This document shows positions 18,830 through 29,710 of a stretch of DNA of 64,000 nucleotides, in pieces. Position numbers and translations under genes: made by a program. Within the stretch, counting starts at the first letter, position 1. Every line of letters starts with the position of its first letter. This stretch comes from Trichomonas vaginalis G3. Taxonomy: Eukaryota > Parabasalia > Trichomonadida > Trichomonadidae. Location: the NCBI RefSeq assembly GCF_026262505.1, contig NC_067204.1, positions 21,545,300-21,609,299 of the forward strand. The letters are read 5' to 3'. The notes under the pieces are model-generated. The model ran no database searches and was not told the DNA's origin. It saw only the letters and a list, made by a program, of their open reading frames with translations.

Positions 18830-19160
18830 TAGTCTTAACAAAGAATTTTTCAAGTGATATTTTATATTCATCAACTATTTTATTGTATATGTTATTATAA
18901 GTTAAATGTAGTTCAGTTGTTGTTCCATTCTTTGATATCTTAATTGTGCTAATATCCTTTATAGGATTTATTTTGCAACTGTTCCGCAGCATGAAACCTC
19001 ATCATCTATGAAAAATTGAATCTTAACGTCTGAATCTTGAACATCACAAAGAATGGCGATAATGTGAATTAATGATTCATAAGGTAAAATAATTAAACCG
19101 GATTGATCAATTAAATTTATTATTGAATCATAATTATCAGTTATTATATATCACGGTAAA
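18830..19160 (-). pseudogene. Short coding-like relic in Polinton 1
   Basis: The minus strand carries protein-like phrases (SGLIILPYESLIHIIAILCDVQDSDVK, seen in pieces; KIVDEYKISLEKFF at the end) in more than one frame. It probably is a broken gene of about 100 residues. No family recognised. Confidence 0.35.
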
Positions 19161-19184
19161 TTTTCATTAATTCAGAATTAATGT

Positions 19185-19430
19185 CTATTTTATATGGCGC
19201 ATTGCGACTGGAATCGTATATTCCTGGGTTCTCGATGTTTGATGAAGAGGTGGGGGGTATGTTGGATATGTGGGGATTTCAACGGGTTCTTTACCGGGTT
19301 CAGATAAAATGATTGGGTCTCCATTCTCATGGTTTTCTTCATTCTCCTCATTCTTCGGTAAGTCACGAGTTAATAAATTTGGTTGAGTTGCTGACCTTGT
19401 TAATTCAGGACTAACATTAACTTTAAACAT
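19185..19430 (-). CDS. Acidic proline-rich Polinton 1 protein
   Basis: 81 codons. The middle is Glu/Asn-rich (NEENEENHENGD) and is followed by a Pro/Tyr stretch (IPTYPTYPPPLHQ). Such Pro-Tyr motifs resemble viral late domains or scaffold linkers, a weak comparison. It sits in the structural block. The usual T-rich start motif is not obvious here, which lowers confidence. Confidence 0.4.
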   Translation of the reverse strand: MFKVNVSPELTRSATQPNLLTRDLPKNEENEENHENGDPIILSEPGKEPVEIPTYPTYPPPLHQTSRTQEYTIPVAMRHIK

Positions 19431-19610
19431 TTTGAATAATCTCGTGATTTATCATCATTTACGTTATAACCAACCGTAATCTCTGCTTTTTGCGTTAGTG
19501 TTCTTTTGACTAGTGAAACGTCTTCTCATTTATAAACGAATAAAAAAAAGAAAAATATATTTAAAGTTTTATTTAGTTGTTACGGTAATATCCCAAGGTT
19601 CATCATTGTT

Positions 19611-20512
19611 TGCTTATACTTTCTTTGTAACTGCACCAATTATGTTATTGATATTGCTTTGAGTTTCTTCCAGTCTTATTTTATCATTTACAATATCTTT
19701 AATCATTTCATTACATGCATTCTTAAAACCATCTGATTTTTCTAATTTACGTCTATCACTTTCTTTAATTAAATCAAAGTTATAACCTTGTTGAGAATAA
19801 AGTGGTTTCTTTATCAATTCCTTGAACGCTTCTGAAAGTGAAGATGAAGAAATTCTTGCCACTTGAATTGGTTTAAATTCTGCTTTCATTGCTTCTTTCT
19901 GTTCATTGAACACTGGATCGAATAAAGCAACTTTAAAGAATTTCTTAGCTGGAATTTCAGGTCTCAAATTTGCATATTGACCATCAAACTGATTAACATA
20001 TCGTGGTAATCCATCCGGTCCCTCTTCAATAGCATTTAATTCTTCATTGAAATAAGAATATGGATTATGACGGTATGAATTAATTGGACCATTTCACCTT
20101 CTCCAATGTATTGTTTAACAGCTTTTCCATTTTCATCAAATTGCATAGGATAACGTTCATTATATGCTTTACGTTTAGGATAATCAGTCATTGTTAATTT
20201 ATAACCATTTATGACTTTAATATTACCTTGACCATCAGTAACGAAAACTTCATTTATACCATCAGGTTTTCCATTTGGACCCGTAATGTCTGCTTCGTGT
20301 GCTTCCCAATTTGGTCCATGACGTTTGGCATATGCTTGAGCTTCTGGTAATGTTAAAACGTTTCTCATTTGTTTAACATCCTTTTGAAGACCGGCAACAA
20401 TGTGACTAATTCTTTCATTCCGTCTGGAACTTTCATAGTTCTATTATATGCACCCTTTTTGTTTGTCCCTTGTTTTAATGGAACCTGTAGAAGATTTGCT
20501 ATTTCTGTCATG
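19611..20512 (-). pseudogene. Polinton 1 protein with GPNGKPDGINEVFV motif, interrupted
   Basis: The start reads [16 protein letters not shown] after a TTTTTTATTTATAATTAAAC motif. The middle contains NVLTLPEAQAYAKRHGPNWE and GPNGKPDGINEVFVTDGQGN, a Ca-binding-like Gly/Asp loop. The C-terminal part is helical (SLSEAFKELIKKPLYSQQGY). It lies between ATPase and small structural genes, so it is probably a virion or assembly protein. The gene is interrupted. Function not recognised. Confidence 0.5.
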
Positions 20513-20561
20513 TTTAATTATAAATAAAAAATAAAAATTAATTATAAAAAGTTAATCAAAT

Positions 20562-21370
20562 TTAACAACCTTTATTTAAATCAACTATTATTTTTCCATG
20601 TTCACCTAATTGCTGATATTGTGTGTAAAGTTCATTAATGCTCATTGGTAAATTCACTTGATAAAGCATAACGTTCAACTGTTGACGACTAAAACCACTG
20701 AAAATGAAAAGTTGATAGATTTGATTTAATGTTTGTGCTTAATGCTTTGAAGTATTGAACAGCCATAAGAATGAACACTGAATGTGTCGACATTGAGTTA
20801 ATAACTGATTAAAATATGATTTCTCATTTGTTATTAGTTTTGATTTCACGCATCATCTAGAAAAATGAGTGAATGCAAAAATTCTCTATCAAAATTTGAA
20901 ATAGAAAGTGTTTCAAATAATTCATCCCGTTGTTTATCAATAATTTTATCCTCTAATCCTTGCTTCTTGATTGTATTATATAATTCTTTATACATTAAAA
21001 AGTTTTTTAAATAATCTTCTGCTTCTTCTTGTGATAAATAAATAATTGGAATTTTGATTAAATGCTTTAAAGATTCAAATGTATCATCTGAAGGTGAACC
21101 TGAACGGTTGATATAAATTAACACATGTGAATGGGGGAAGTGTTAGCAATAATGATAATTTGTTTTAATATCGTTAATGTTTTACCTTTATTTTGTTTAC
21201 CAATTGCTGCAGTGATTGAATTTAAGTAACATTCAGAATATGGAATTTTCATTAATTTTTCCTTAGATAGAGCATTTCTATTATCACTCAATGCTTCATT
21301 AATCATATCATCTACGTATGTATTATATACTCCCGCTAATTCTTCATAAGGTGGATGAATTTAAATCCAT
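20562..21370 (-). pseudogene. DNA-packaging ATPase (FtsK/A32-like) of Polinton 1, interrupted
   Basis: Walker A reads AAIGKQNKGKTLTILKQ and Walker B SLIFLDDA, with helical sequence between (KEDYLKNFLMYKEL-like). The C-terminal part contains FIFSGFSRQQLNVMLYQ. Size and position next to the capsid gene match the genome-packaging ATPase of Polintons, which pumps DNA into the capsid. The start near 21370 follows TTTATTTTTGATTAAATG. The reading frame is interrupted. Confidence 0.75.
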
Positions 21371-21394
21371 TTAATCAAAAATAAATTTATAATT

Positions 21395-23034
21395 TTAAAC
21401 ATTTCTATTCATCAATATTTCATCATATGAACTTCTATACTGTGGTGGTGTACCTGTTGGATGATATTTCAAACCTTCATCCGGTGTCCATGTCCAATAT
21501 GTAGTCCTAGTAAACCAAACCTGAGGAGGATTTGTCACCTTTGAACAGTAAGTGTCATTTTCACCCTGAATGATTGGATAAGCTTTCACTTGTACTGTAA
21601 CTTGTGAGTTGAAAGTTTCTAATCCATCAAAGAATATACCCGCTCCATCACGTTGAACTGGAATAGTGCATAAGAATGAAGTTTGGTCTTTCCATGTTCT
21701 AGCTAATGGCGTGCCATTATCATCATTCAGTGGTCTAGTTAATGAGTCCTCGTATTCTTCTGTGCATTCATTCACTCCATCTAAATCAGAAGCTTGAAGC
21801 ATACGTGTAAAGAATATGTCACCCACTGTGGTCATCGCTTGATCGGGGAAGTTTCTGGAATCTATAGTGACCTGAAGACCTCGAAGCATTGGATTTTCTA
21901 AAACTGTTCTTTGCATTGCATTCTTCGGAAATGTTAACACAACATCTGTAACATTATGAAGAGCGTATGAGAAATCTGAGCTAATACCTTCAGGAGTGAT
22001 GCAACCTCCATTTAGTGAACGAACGTCAATATGTTGAGCTGGAATCATGAATGGATCTTCCTTACTGAATAAACGTGGTATTGCTTTAACTGATTCTTCA
22101 ATTAAACCGTATCCTGGTGTAATGCATTTATCCTCTAAAACTTCCATCTTTGTGCATGAAATAATAACGTCTCAACTGTTGCGTCAGCAGATGTAGCGGC
22201 TAAGCTTGTAATTAATTTGGCAGGAAGTCCGATTTGTTGGAATTTGCGATCATATTTATAAACATGATTCATAATCTTTTCATAATTTTCATCAGTTATC
22301 TTTTCATAAACGTAATTTTGTAAATCAGCAACTCTTAACGGGTCAACCTGACAAAATACTAAAGTATCCCTGAAAACATAATATTTAAGAATGATTTCAC
22401 CAAATGATTTAGGATAATCATCGAACGCCTGAAATGCTAACAAATCATTTACCGGAATAATCATATCAAAAGTGACATCAACTTCTTCATTTGCTTTCTT
22501 GAAAACTTCTGAAGGGTCAATATATTTACCACATACTGAGTTATCATATTTTTGAACATTATTATATAACGAATGAACAAACTTTTTAACTTTCCTTTCT
22601 GATTTTGGTTTATATGTTGCAAATGCGAAAGATTCACGGGCGCAATCCATCTGAAGATAACCGGCATCACCTCTTTCGGTTTCTACTTCTAATTGTTTAA
22701 AGCTTTGATTTGATGATTTGTAACCAACGAATAAACGCATGCATTTAAAAGCGGCATCACATGTGAAAGCTTTATTTGAAACTAGAGTTGCTTTAACTTT
22801 GCGTTTAATATATGTGTCACCTAATTGGTTCACATCATGAGCCGGATTTGTAATTCTTAAATGAGTTTGTTTATCATCAAAATATGGAGCATCAGAGTCA
22901 TAGCATGAACTTTCAAGTTCTCTATAATATCTTCTACCGTCATTCTTTGCGAATATTTCATTTATCTTTTCGAATGAATGAAACACATTTCCATTAATCG
23001 GTTTAGTGTTTGGCACCAAATAGTTAGTCGTCAT
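21395..23034 (-). pseudogene. Major capsid protein of Polinton 1, interrupted
   Basis: About 550 codons of beta-rich sequence in two adjoining open stretches. The N-terminal part starts MTTNYLVPNTKPINGN and has FDMIIPVNDLLAFQAFDDYPKSFGEIILKYYVF. The C-terminal part has the conserved-looking NVTDVVLTFPKNAMQRTVLENP and VTVQVKAYPIIQG. Size, place next to the ATPase and beta-strand pattern fit the double-jelly-roll capsid protein of trichomonad Mavericks. This is inferred from context and pattern rather than a short motif. The start follows TTTTTTATTTATTAATAAATG. Confidence 0.7.
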
Positions 23035-23103
23035 TTATTAATAAATAAAAAATCAAAATTAAAAGATGAAAATGAATTTTTAATTTTAATGAAATAATCA
23101 ACT

Positions 23104-23319
23104 ATGGCTGCAGGATTCTTTAAGAAACTGTGGGATAAAGTAAAAAGAGGAGCGCATAAAGTTTGGGAAACAATGAAGAAAGGAGCAAATTGGATATTTA
23201 AGAATAAAGAAGCAATTAGTGACGTTGCTGAATCAATAACACCAAAAGCTGCCCCAATAAGAGAAATATTAAATAAAGGAGAAAAAGTTTATCAAAGACT
23301 TCAACCGATACTAAGATAA
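23104..23319 (+). CDS. Small amphipathic virion-like protein, Polinton 1
   Basis: 71 residues: MAAGFFKKLWDKVKRGAHKV, then further Lys/Trp-rich amphipathic helices. This composition is that of membrane-active minor capsid peptides such as adenovirus pVI. The gene at 23353-23576 on the opposite strand begins with the same eleven residues, so the two are inverted paralogs. A related small protein in Polinton 2 starts MGFFSSIGNFFRN. Confidence 0.6.
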   Translation: MAAGFFKKLWDKVKRGAHKVWETMKKGANWIFKNKEAISDVAESITPKAAPIREILNKGEKVYQRLQPILR

Positions 23320-23352
23320 AAATAATATATTTATTTTTCCACTATCTACCTC

Positions 23353-23576
23353 CTATTTTATTAAGTATTCCTTCAGCATTCCACCAATTGCGTTACCTGC
23401 TTGTGCTCCCATCGCCGGATTACCTGCTTTAGTACCTAATACTCCACCTATGATAGTTCCTGCCGTTTTCGCTACTGGTGCCAAAAAGTTTGCAACAGGT
23501 TTAATAATTTTTTATGAACCCAACCCGCAGCTTTCTTAATTCCATCCCATAATTTTTTAAAGAATCCTGCCGCCAT
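23353..23576 (-). pseudogene. Inverted paralog of the small amphipathic protein, interrupted
   Basis: It begins MAAGFFKKLWDGIKKAAGWV, matching the start of the convergent gene at 23104. The later part is Gly/Ala-rich (GTIIGGVLGTKAGNPAMGAQ), a pattern typical of membrane-disrupting minor capsid proteins. It does not read as a single frame. Confidence 0.5.
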
Positions 23577-23635
23577 TTCTGATTTAATATTAATTAAAAA
23601 ATATATTTCATCACTTATATTCTAATTTTTATTTA

Positions 23636-24022
23636 ATGATAAATGAAACCATTTTAAAAATAAATGAAACAGAGGAGGAAGAAATAAATGAAAGTGAAAA
23701 TGTTCAACAAAAAATAAACGTTGTTAAACCAATTACTGAAATAAAAATTTTTTCATCTGTTGAAGAATTTAATGACTATTATGCTAATAATAAAAAATTA
23801 TTTGAAGAATTGACAACATGTAAATTGAATAAAATGTTTAAAGTTGATGGATTCAAAATTTCAAAAATAAAAGGAGTGGTTAGTTTGAAATCTATTCCTC
23901 AATCAAGAATCACCTCATTAATGAAAATAGATGATTTAACAAAAAGAATAGAAATTATTGAAGAGCGAATAAATCAAATTATTGATTTCATAAATCATGA
24001 CTCGTTGAGCCCGGGTCCTTAA
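23636..24022 (+). CDS. Polinton 1 protein of unknown function, 128 residues
   Basis: An acidic N-terminus (NETEEEEINESEN) is followed by FSSVEEFNDYYANNKKLFEEL and KMFKVDGFKISKIKGVVSLKS, and a helical end. The start follows TTCTAATTTTTATTTA. No domain recognised. The location near the right end, between small virion genes and the inverted repeat, gives no clear role. Confidence 0.5.
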   Translation: MINETILKINETEEEEINESENVQQKINVVKPITEIKIFSSVEEFNDYYANNKKLFEELTTCKLNKMFKVDGFKISKIKGVVSLKSIPQSRITSLMKIDDLTKRIEIIEERINQIIDFINHDSLSPGP

Positions 24023-24027
24023 AGCCC

Positions 24028-24495
24028 ATCACTGAGTTCAAGGTTATATTCATCAAATATTTCATTATTAAATGCAACTTCTGCTAGTTTATTTATTTTT
24101 TCAATACGATCATTTGAAAGTCTATCGTTTAATTTTTTCTGAAGTTTTTCATTTTCTAGTTCTGAAACTTTATTTGGATGATATGTAAATTCATGAAATT
24201 CTTTGGCCTCGTTTTGATCATTAATTTACAAAGAACTTTTGTGGTTGGAATTCGTTTGAACCATTTATTATTATATTCGTTATATATTCAATATCTGGAA
24301 TTAATTCCCAAATTTTTGCATTTTCAATTAATTTATTATCAAATGCAAAAGCAATGGTTTAATATTATGTTTACCTTTATAATATAAACTTTCTACATAA
24401 TCATCGAAATAAACATCTACTTGTTTAACATTTTCAAGAATTGGTGAAAGAGCATCCATTAATTGATTGACGGTTACGAATCTTGATCCACTCAT
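24028..24495 (-). pseudogene. Gene abutting the right inverted repeat of Polinton 1, interrupted
   Basis: It starts MSGSRFVTVNQLMDALSPIL from the promoter carried in the inverted repeat, the mirror image of the gene at 7864. After a readable first part the rest is coding-like but interrupted. Function unknown. Confidence 0.45.
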
Positions 24496-25065
24496 TTTCT
24501 TACGAATTAAAAATAAATTATTCAAAAATGTAAGACATGAATTTTTAAAGTTTATTTTTTATTCATGAAAATAATTATTTCTAATTTCTTTTACTCTCTC
24601 GTATATACTAGATTTAAAGAATTCAGATTTTCCCCATAATCTCCTAAATGTTTTCTAATCTTATCGTTTTCCATTCATAATATGAAACTGAATAAACTTT
24701 ATCTTTATCTTTACACCTTTCATCACTTCCAATATATTTATATCTCAGTTTTGATTTAGCATTTTCATATTCATTAACGTTTAATAATTCACAGTCTTCC
24801 TTTTTAAATAAATGTTTTATGTATTCAGGATTAAGAATTCTATAATATTGCTTCCCTTTAAATCTTTGAATATAAACAGGAACACCATCCTCTAAAATTC
24901 GATAATCTATTTTATCCGGTTTTACTTGTTGGGTTATTTATGTAAGAATAAAAAAATAAATTATTTTAAAAATAATGTTAATTTTAAATGATACAAAATC
25001 GTTCAATATTGTATGAATTCTTACGTTTACAAAAAAAGTCACAAAACCCGTCATCTTCTACTACT
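24489..25065 (-). repeat. Right terminal inverted repeat of Polinton 1
   Basis: 577 bp, the inverted copy of 7292-7870. The two differ at only a few positions, and both carry the same coding-like stretch. TTTTTT follows at 25066-25071. Confidence 0.95.
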
Positions 25066-25071
25066 TTTTTT

Positions 25072-26029
25072 TAAAAAAACATTGTTCATGAGTGTTAATT
25101 GGAGAAGTAGTAAATTAGTTCAGTTTGCAAGTGATGATGGTTAATCTAACTATAATTACAATCAATTTTTAAAATACTTCCCGTAGGGCATTTGTTTAAT
25201 TATTTCACATTCTGATGACATAATTTTTAATATCATAGATAATGAAAGCGAAAAATATATAAAAATCGACAAACATGTTATAATGAATTGAGAGCTTTAC
25301 GTGTCAAAAAACACATTTCATACTGATTTCTATAAAAGGTATCTTTATTATAGAAGTGTAAGCTATATCTGTTTGTTTTTTTATTATAACAAATTCAAAA
25401 TTCTCTTATAAGGACTAGATGAAATCTGTATTATTAAATCATTAGCTAAATGAAGGTTCAAATAGAAAGTAAATATCAATTTATATGATACTGAAACCAA
25501 ATAGTTCTTTTAATAAAAGATAACACGCTGAAAATTATTGAGTATTTGCAAATCTCAAAAATCTATTGGTGAATTTGGCTCAACTTTTAAAATTATAACA
25601 TCCATATCAAATCATAAAAGCAGACAAAAATTAAAGCCAAACCTATCGGCCAATTTTTTTTGATATTTTGATTTTTGAGGTATACTTTTAAAAGTGGATT
25701 TAAAGCACTTATGAAAAAACATTAACTTCTGTCGTTATGATTATTGATTTAGACAATAATGATTTTAATCTTTGATTATCAAAACACTAAAGTCATCTTT
25801 TTAACATTTGCTTGGTAGCATTAACTCAAGTCTAAAGTACTATTTTATGTGGCACTCTTAGAATTTTTGTATTCATTGTACACGCTGAAATAGTACCATT
25901 AAAGTTATGGCGGACTTTCAAAAAATAGTTTGGTCACCTTTTAATTTTTTAAGATTCATCTTTAATTCATCACCTTGTGAGATATATAAATAATGTTTCA
26001 ATTTAGGATGAATACGCAAAAATGATTTA
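25072..26029. other. AT-rich intergenic region, no gene seen
   Basis: About 960 bp right of Polinton 1 with stops in all frames. I see no gene, tRNA or repeat structure in it. Confidence 0.6.
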
Positions 26030-26460
26030 AAAAAAGAAAACTTTAGGTACTTTTATTGTTCTTAAATTTCACCAATATCTTCTTCCTTATCGCTACCATC
26101 TTTCATCATACACATGTCTTGAAGCCTGTTGGGCACCAGTCGACGAACTGGATTGTGCGCTTTGTCTTGATTGTTGCGACAGCAGCGGAGACATCCTTTG
26201 GAACAACATCACCACGGTAAAGGAGTGTGCATGCCATGTACTTGCCGTGGCGTGGATCGCACTTAACCATCATGTTGGCTGGCTCGAAGAGTGAGTTCGT
26301 GATTTCGGCAACTGAGAGCTGCTCGTGGTATGCCTTCTCTGCAGAAATGACTGGTGCATATGAGCAGATTGGGAAGTGGATACGAGCGTATGGGACAAGG
26401 TTTGTCTGGAACTCTGTGAAATCGACGTTGTAGGCAACATTGTATCTGATGAGAATGTTA
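26030..26460 (-). pseudogene. Alpha-tubulin pseudogene fragment
   Basis: Bases 26115-26455 are almost identical to 28219-28560 of the intact alpha-tubulin gene. Bases 26030-26114 resemble its diverged 3' end and downstream flank (TTTTTATTGTTCTTA shared). The codons for most of the C-terminal domain between these parts are absent, and at the other edge the match decays into unrelated AT-rich DNA. It is therefore a partial, internally deleted tandem copy on the same strand as the gene. The high identity of the 340-bp core beside diverged edges suggests gene conversion from the intact gene. Confidence 0.9.
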
Positions 26461-26757
26461 AATTTTATTTTAAGTCAAGATGATGATTCAAAAACTAAAT
26501 CGAATTTCATACCTTTTGTAATAGTATAATATCTCAATAAGTCTTCCAGAAAATATTTATGATGTATTGTACAGATATTCTAAATAGTGAAGAACAAATA
26601 AGTCAATGTAACTCAATATATGATCTTTGTTAATGTTGTTCATCAATCTTCAACTTTCTATAATTTCATGCGTATCACTACATTCTATATACTTAGTGAA
26701 TCAACAAAATTGTAAAAAATTCATATTAAATAAATCAAGAAAAGATATATATACTTT
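26461..26757. other. AT-rich gap, nothing seen
   Basis: Just under 300 bp between the tubulin fragment and the glycine-rich gene with no gene or repeat that I can support. Confidence 0.5.
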
Positions 26758-27726
26758 TTAGTCATGAGATATATTTAACAGCGAAAATAAGAATGTTCCA
26801 TCAAAAGATGGTGGAATTTTCAATGGAATTGAGCATAAAACTCGATAAGGAATGGTATGAATTTTAGGATAATTATGATAATCAACTGATGAAATGATGA
26901 CGTGGCCATTTCCAATATTACCCGTTCTTGTGATTACTTTATCAAAAAATGGAGCTGGCATAAGACTATTCCCATCAATCATTATCGGGTTTTCGAACTT
27001 GATTCCAGAGAAATGTATTGATGGATCTGCTTGACTGGAAAATTTAGGACTTAAGATTTTGAAATCTTCAGCGACAGAAATACAACCTGGATAACCACTT
27101 ATATATGAACTTCCACAACCTGCAGAACCATATGATTCGCCAAAACTTGTACCACCTCCAAAATAACCTCCGCCACCGCCTGCATTGCCATCTGGAGTAC
27201 CATTGGGTAAAGTTCTTTCTCCGTTTCCACCTCCTAATCCAAAATTTCCTGGATAAAGGCCATCACCTCCCGAGGTTTGATTTCCTCCTTTACCATCACT
27301 ATCAAAACCTTGTAGTCCACCGCCAGAACCACCGAATTTAAAAGCATCATGGCCGCCCCCACCAGCTGCTACCATAATTCGACTTTTCAGGCCATCTTCA
27401 TCGAAATATGATCCTGGAAGTAATCTCACATCTGAAGCTCCGCCGCCTCCAACTTGTCCTGGGCCTCCGCCGCCATAAGTATATTCACGCTGAGAATTGT
27501 TACCACTAGCTCCTACATGAATATATAATGTCAAATTGTTTGGAAGTGATAAATACCCACTTGTATAACTACCACATCCATAATTAACGCCTGAAACTGA
27601 TGCACCACTTGCACCCCAGCACTCAACTTTCCATTTTCCTGCGGTGAGGTTAATCTCATAAGGGTAAAATTCGGAATTATTAGTGCCCTTATAAGTTAAA
27701 TCATACACAATTCTATTTTTGTACAA
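26758..27726 (-). CDS. Glycine-rich protein (ALK/LTK glycine-rich domain type)
   Basis: 322 residues. The N-terminal part (YKGTNNSEFYPYEINLTAGK, then KVECWGASGASVSG) introduces a long Gly-rich core with repeated GGGG tracts: TYGGGGPGQVGGGGASDVRL, MVAAGGGGHDAFKFGGSGGG and NAGGGGGYFGGGTSFGE, ending GCGSSYISG. This is the layout of the glycine-rich domain shared by ALK/LTK receptors and large trichomonad families. The C-terminal 90 residues are beta-rich. I see no signal peptide or kinase domain. The role is unknown, possibly surface or adhesive. It lies between the alpha-tubulin gene and its relic, so it was placed inside a tubulin tandem duplication. Confidence 0.75.
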   Translation of the reverse strand: MYKNRIVYDLTYKGTNNSEFYPYEINLTAGKWKVECWGASGASVSGVNYGCGSYTSGYLSLPNNLTLYIHVGASGNNSQREYTYGGGGPGQVGGGGASDVRLLPGSYFDEDGLKSRIMVAAGGGGHDAFKFGGSGGGLQGFDSDGKGGNQTSGGDGLYPGNFGLGGGNGERTLPNGTPDGNAGGGGGYFGGGTSFGESYGSAGCGSSYISGYPGCISVAEDFKILSPKFSSQADPSIHFSGIKFENPIMIDGNSLMPAPFFDKVITRTGNIGNGHVIISSVDYHNYPKIHTIPYRVLCSIPLKIPPSFDGTFLFSLLNISHD

Positions 27727-27916
27727 TTAAGTAATTTTGAAACAGATTTTGAAATCAATTAAGTAATTTTGAAACAAGAGGCTAAATGTTGTAGATTTCT
27801 CTTTTCCTTAATATCTGATGGAGGATTAGTCAATATGATAAGGTATAATTGAGTATTTATTGATGAAAAATTAAAAATTTTTTAAAAGGAGAAAACGTTA
27901 GATGTTTTTATTGTTC

Positions 27917-29275
27917 TTACATTTCGCCACCATCTTCTTCTTCGTCGCCACCTTCGACTGATTCAGCAGCAACTTCGTCGTAGTCCTTCTCGAGGAGGGC
28001 AAGATCTTCACGAGCTTCTGGGAATTCAGCTTCTTCCATACCTTCACCGACGTACCAGTGGACGAAAGCACGCTTAGCGTACATGAGGTCGAACTTGTGG
28101 TCGAGGCGAGACCAAGCTTCGGCGATGGCTGTTGTGTTAGCGAGCATGCAGACAGCGCGCTGGACCTTTGCGAGGTCGCCACCTGGGACGACTGTTGGTG
28201 GCTGGTAGTTGATACCCATCTTGAAGCCTGTTGGGCACCAGTCGACGAACTGGATTGTGCGCTTTGTCTTGATTGTTGCGACAGCAGCGGAGACATCCTT
28301 TGGAACAACATCACCACGGTAAAGGAGTGTGCATGCCATGTACTTGCCGTGGCGTGGATCGCACTTAACCATCATGTTCGCTGGTTCGAAGAGTGAGTTC
28401 GTGATTTCGGCAACTGAGAGCTGCTCGTGGTATGCCTTCTCTGCAGAAATGACTGGTGCATATGAGCAGATTGGGAAGTGGATACGAGCGTATGGGACAA
28501 GGTTTGTCTGGAACTCTGTGAAATCGACGTTGAGGGCACCATCGAATCTGAGGGAGGCTGTGAGGGAGGAAACAACCTGGCCGATGAGACGGTTGAGGTT
28601 GGTGTATGTTGGGCGCTCGATATCAAGAGCACGGCGGCAGAGATCGTAGAGAGCTTCGTTATCGACCATGAAAGCGCAGTCGGAGTGATCGATCATGGAG
28701 TGTGTAGCGAGAATGGAGTTGTATGGCTCGACGATAGCTGTGGAAACCTGTGGAGATGGGTAGACTGTGAATTCGAGCTTGGACTTCTTGCCGTAGTCGA
28801 CAGAAAGACGCTCGAGAAGGAGGGAGCCAAAGCCAGCACCTGTGCCACCACCGAAGGAGTGGAAGATAAGGAAGCCCTGAAGACCTGTGCACTGATCAGC
28901 AAGCTTACGGATGCGGTCGAGTGTGAGATCGATGATTTCCTTACCAACTGTGTAGTGGCCACGAGCGTAGTTGTTAGCAGCATCTTCCTTGCCGGAGATA
29001 AGCTGCTCTGGGTGGAAGAGTTGGCGGTATGTGCCTGTACGGACCTCGTCGATAACTGTTGGTTCAAGATCAACGAAAACAGCACGTGGAACGTGCTTGC
29101 CGGCGCCTGTCTCGGAGAAGAATGTGTTGAAGGCATCATCTTCGACGCCAATTGTCTTATCTGATGGGAGCTGGCCATCTGGCTGGATACCGTGTTCTAA
29201 GCAGTAGAGTTCCCAGCAGCCGTTACCAATCTGGACACCGGCCTGACCAACGTGGATGGAGATAACTTCACGCAT
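27917..29275 (-). CDS. Alpha-tubulin
   Basis: 452 residues of intact alpha-tubulin: N-terminal [20 protein letters not shown], Lys40 in the SDKTIG loop (acetylation site), the GTP-binding [10 protein letters not shown] signature near residue 142, the alpha-specific catalytic Glu region ([15 protein letters not shown]), and an acidic C-terminus [12 protein letters not shown]. The last residue is Met, not the Tyr found in many alpha-tubulins, so detyrosination is not possible. It polymerises with beta-tubulin into flagellar, axostyle and spindle microtubules. Codon usage is strongly biased (many C-ending codons), as expected for high expression. The start follows initiator TCACTCTTCATCA. Confidence 0.98.
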   Translation of the reverse strand: MREVISIHVGQAGVQIGNGCWELYCLEHGIQPDGQLPSDKTIGVEDDAFNTFFSETGAGKHVPRAVFVDLEPTVIDEVRTGTYRQLFHPEQLISGKEDAANNYARGHYTVGKEIIDLTLDRIRKLADQCTGLQGFLIFHSFGGGTGAGFGSLLLERLSVDYGKKSKLEFTVYPSPQVSTAIVEPYNSILATHSMIDHSDCAFMVDNEALYDLCRRALDIERPTYTNLNRLIGQVVSSLTASLRFDGALNVDFTEFQTNLVPYARIHFPICSYAPVISAEKAYHEQLSVAEITNSLFEPANMMVKCDPRHGKYMACTLLYRGDVVPKDVSAAVATIKTKRTIQFVDWCPTGFKMGINYQPPTVVPGGDLAKVQRAVCMLANTTAIAEAWSRLDHKFDLMYAKRAFVHWYVGEGMEEAEFPEAREDLALLEKDYDEVAAESVEGGDEEEDGGEM

Positions 29276-29354
29276 TGATGAAGAGTGATTTGAACAAACC
29301 CTACAATATTTTCTGAGAGTTTTTTATTAAAAAACGGACACATCCGTTTTTAAT
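29276..29354 (-). promoter_or_regulatory. Alpha-tubulin core promoter and upstream hairpin
   Basis: On the minus strand TCACTCTTCATCA ends at the start codon (29276-29288) and matches the trichomonad initiator. About 40 bp upstream is a near-perfect palindrome, TTAAAAAACGGA paired with TCCGTTTTTAA (29327-29354), of unknown function. Confidence 0.65.
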
Positions 29355-29710
29355 CTTGCTGCAAAATAGTCATATAATGCAATATTTGAATTCCGGAAAT
29401 ATTATCGGAATTTGCTCACAAAACTATAACGTCTTTTTAGAAATTCAATTACATTTACGTTTAGATTTTGGACAGATTATTGTCATCATTTAATTAATGC
29501 TGGACTCAGAGACTATTTTTGTATCATAGATGAATGGCCGCAAAATATTAAACAGATAATGAAACTTGTTGCATGCTAAGTAGTGTCAATGTGTAAACCT
29601 CTCAATTTTATCATCGGGGAAGCAACACAATTCCCTCAAAAATATTGAAAAAATATAGAAAATAAAATGAATTAAGATGTACTTAAAATGAGAAATAGAT
29701 TATGATATTA

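Larger units (their letters stand above)
7292..25065. mobile_element. Polinton/Maverick element 1 (fossil, fairly young)
   Basis: The element is 17.8 kb long with inverted ends of 577-579 bp beginning AGTAGTAGAAGATGACGGG, flanked by TTTTTT on both sides (7286-7291 and 25066-25071), the 6-bp duplication expected for Polintons. Gene content confirms the family: protein-primed family B DNA polymerase, rve integrase, packaging ATPase with Walker A and B motifs, and a major capsid protein, plus fibre and small membrane-active genes. Replication and integration genes are on the left (+), structural genes mostly on the right (-). Roughly ten genes look interrupted, so the copy is broken. The near-identical ends and intact target duplication suggest recent insertion. 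Confidence 0.95.

Noticed and set aside
28478-29164. 228-codon plus-strand frame opposite alpha-tubulin
   Set aside because: It is a shadow of the strongly codon-biased tubulin gene on the other strand.
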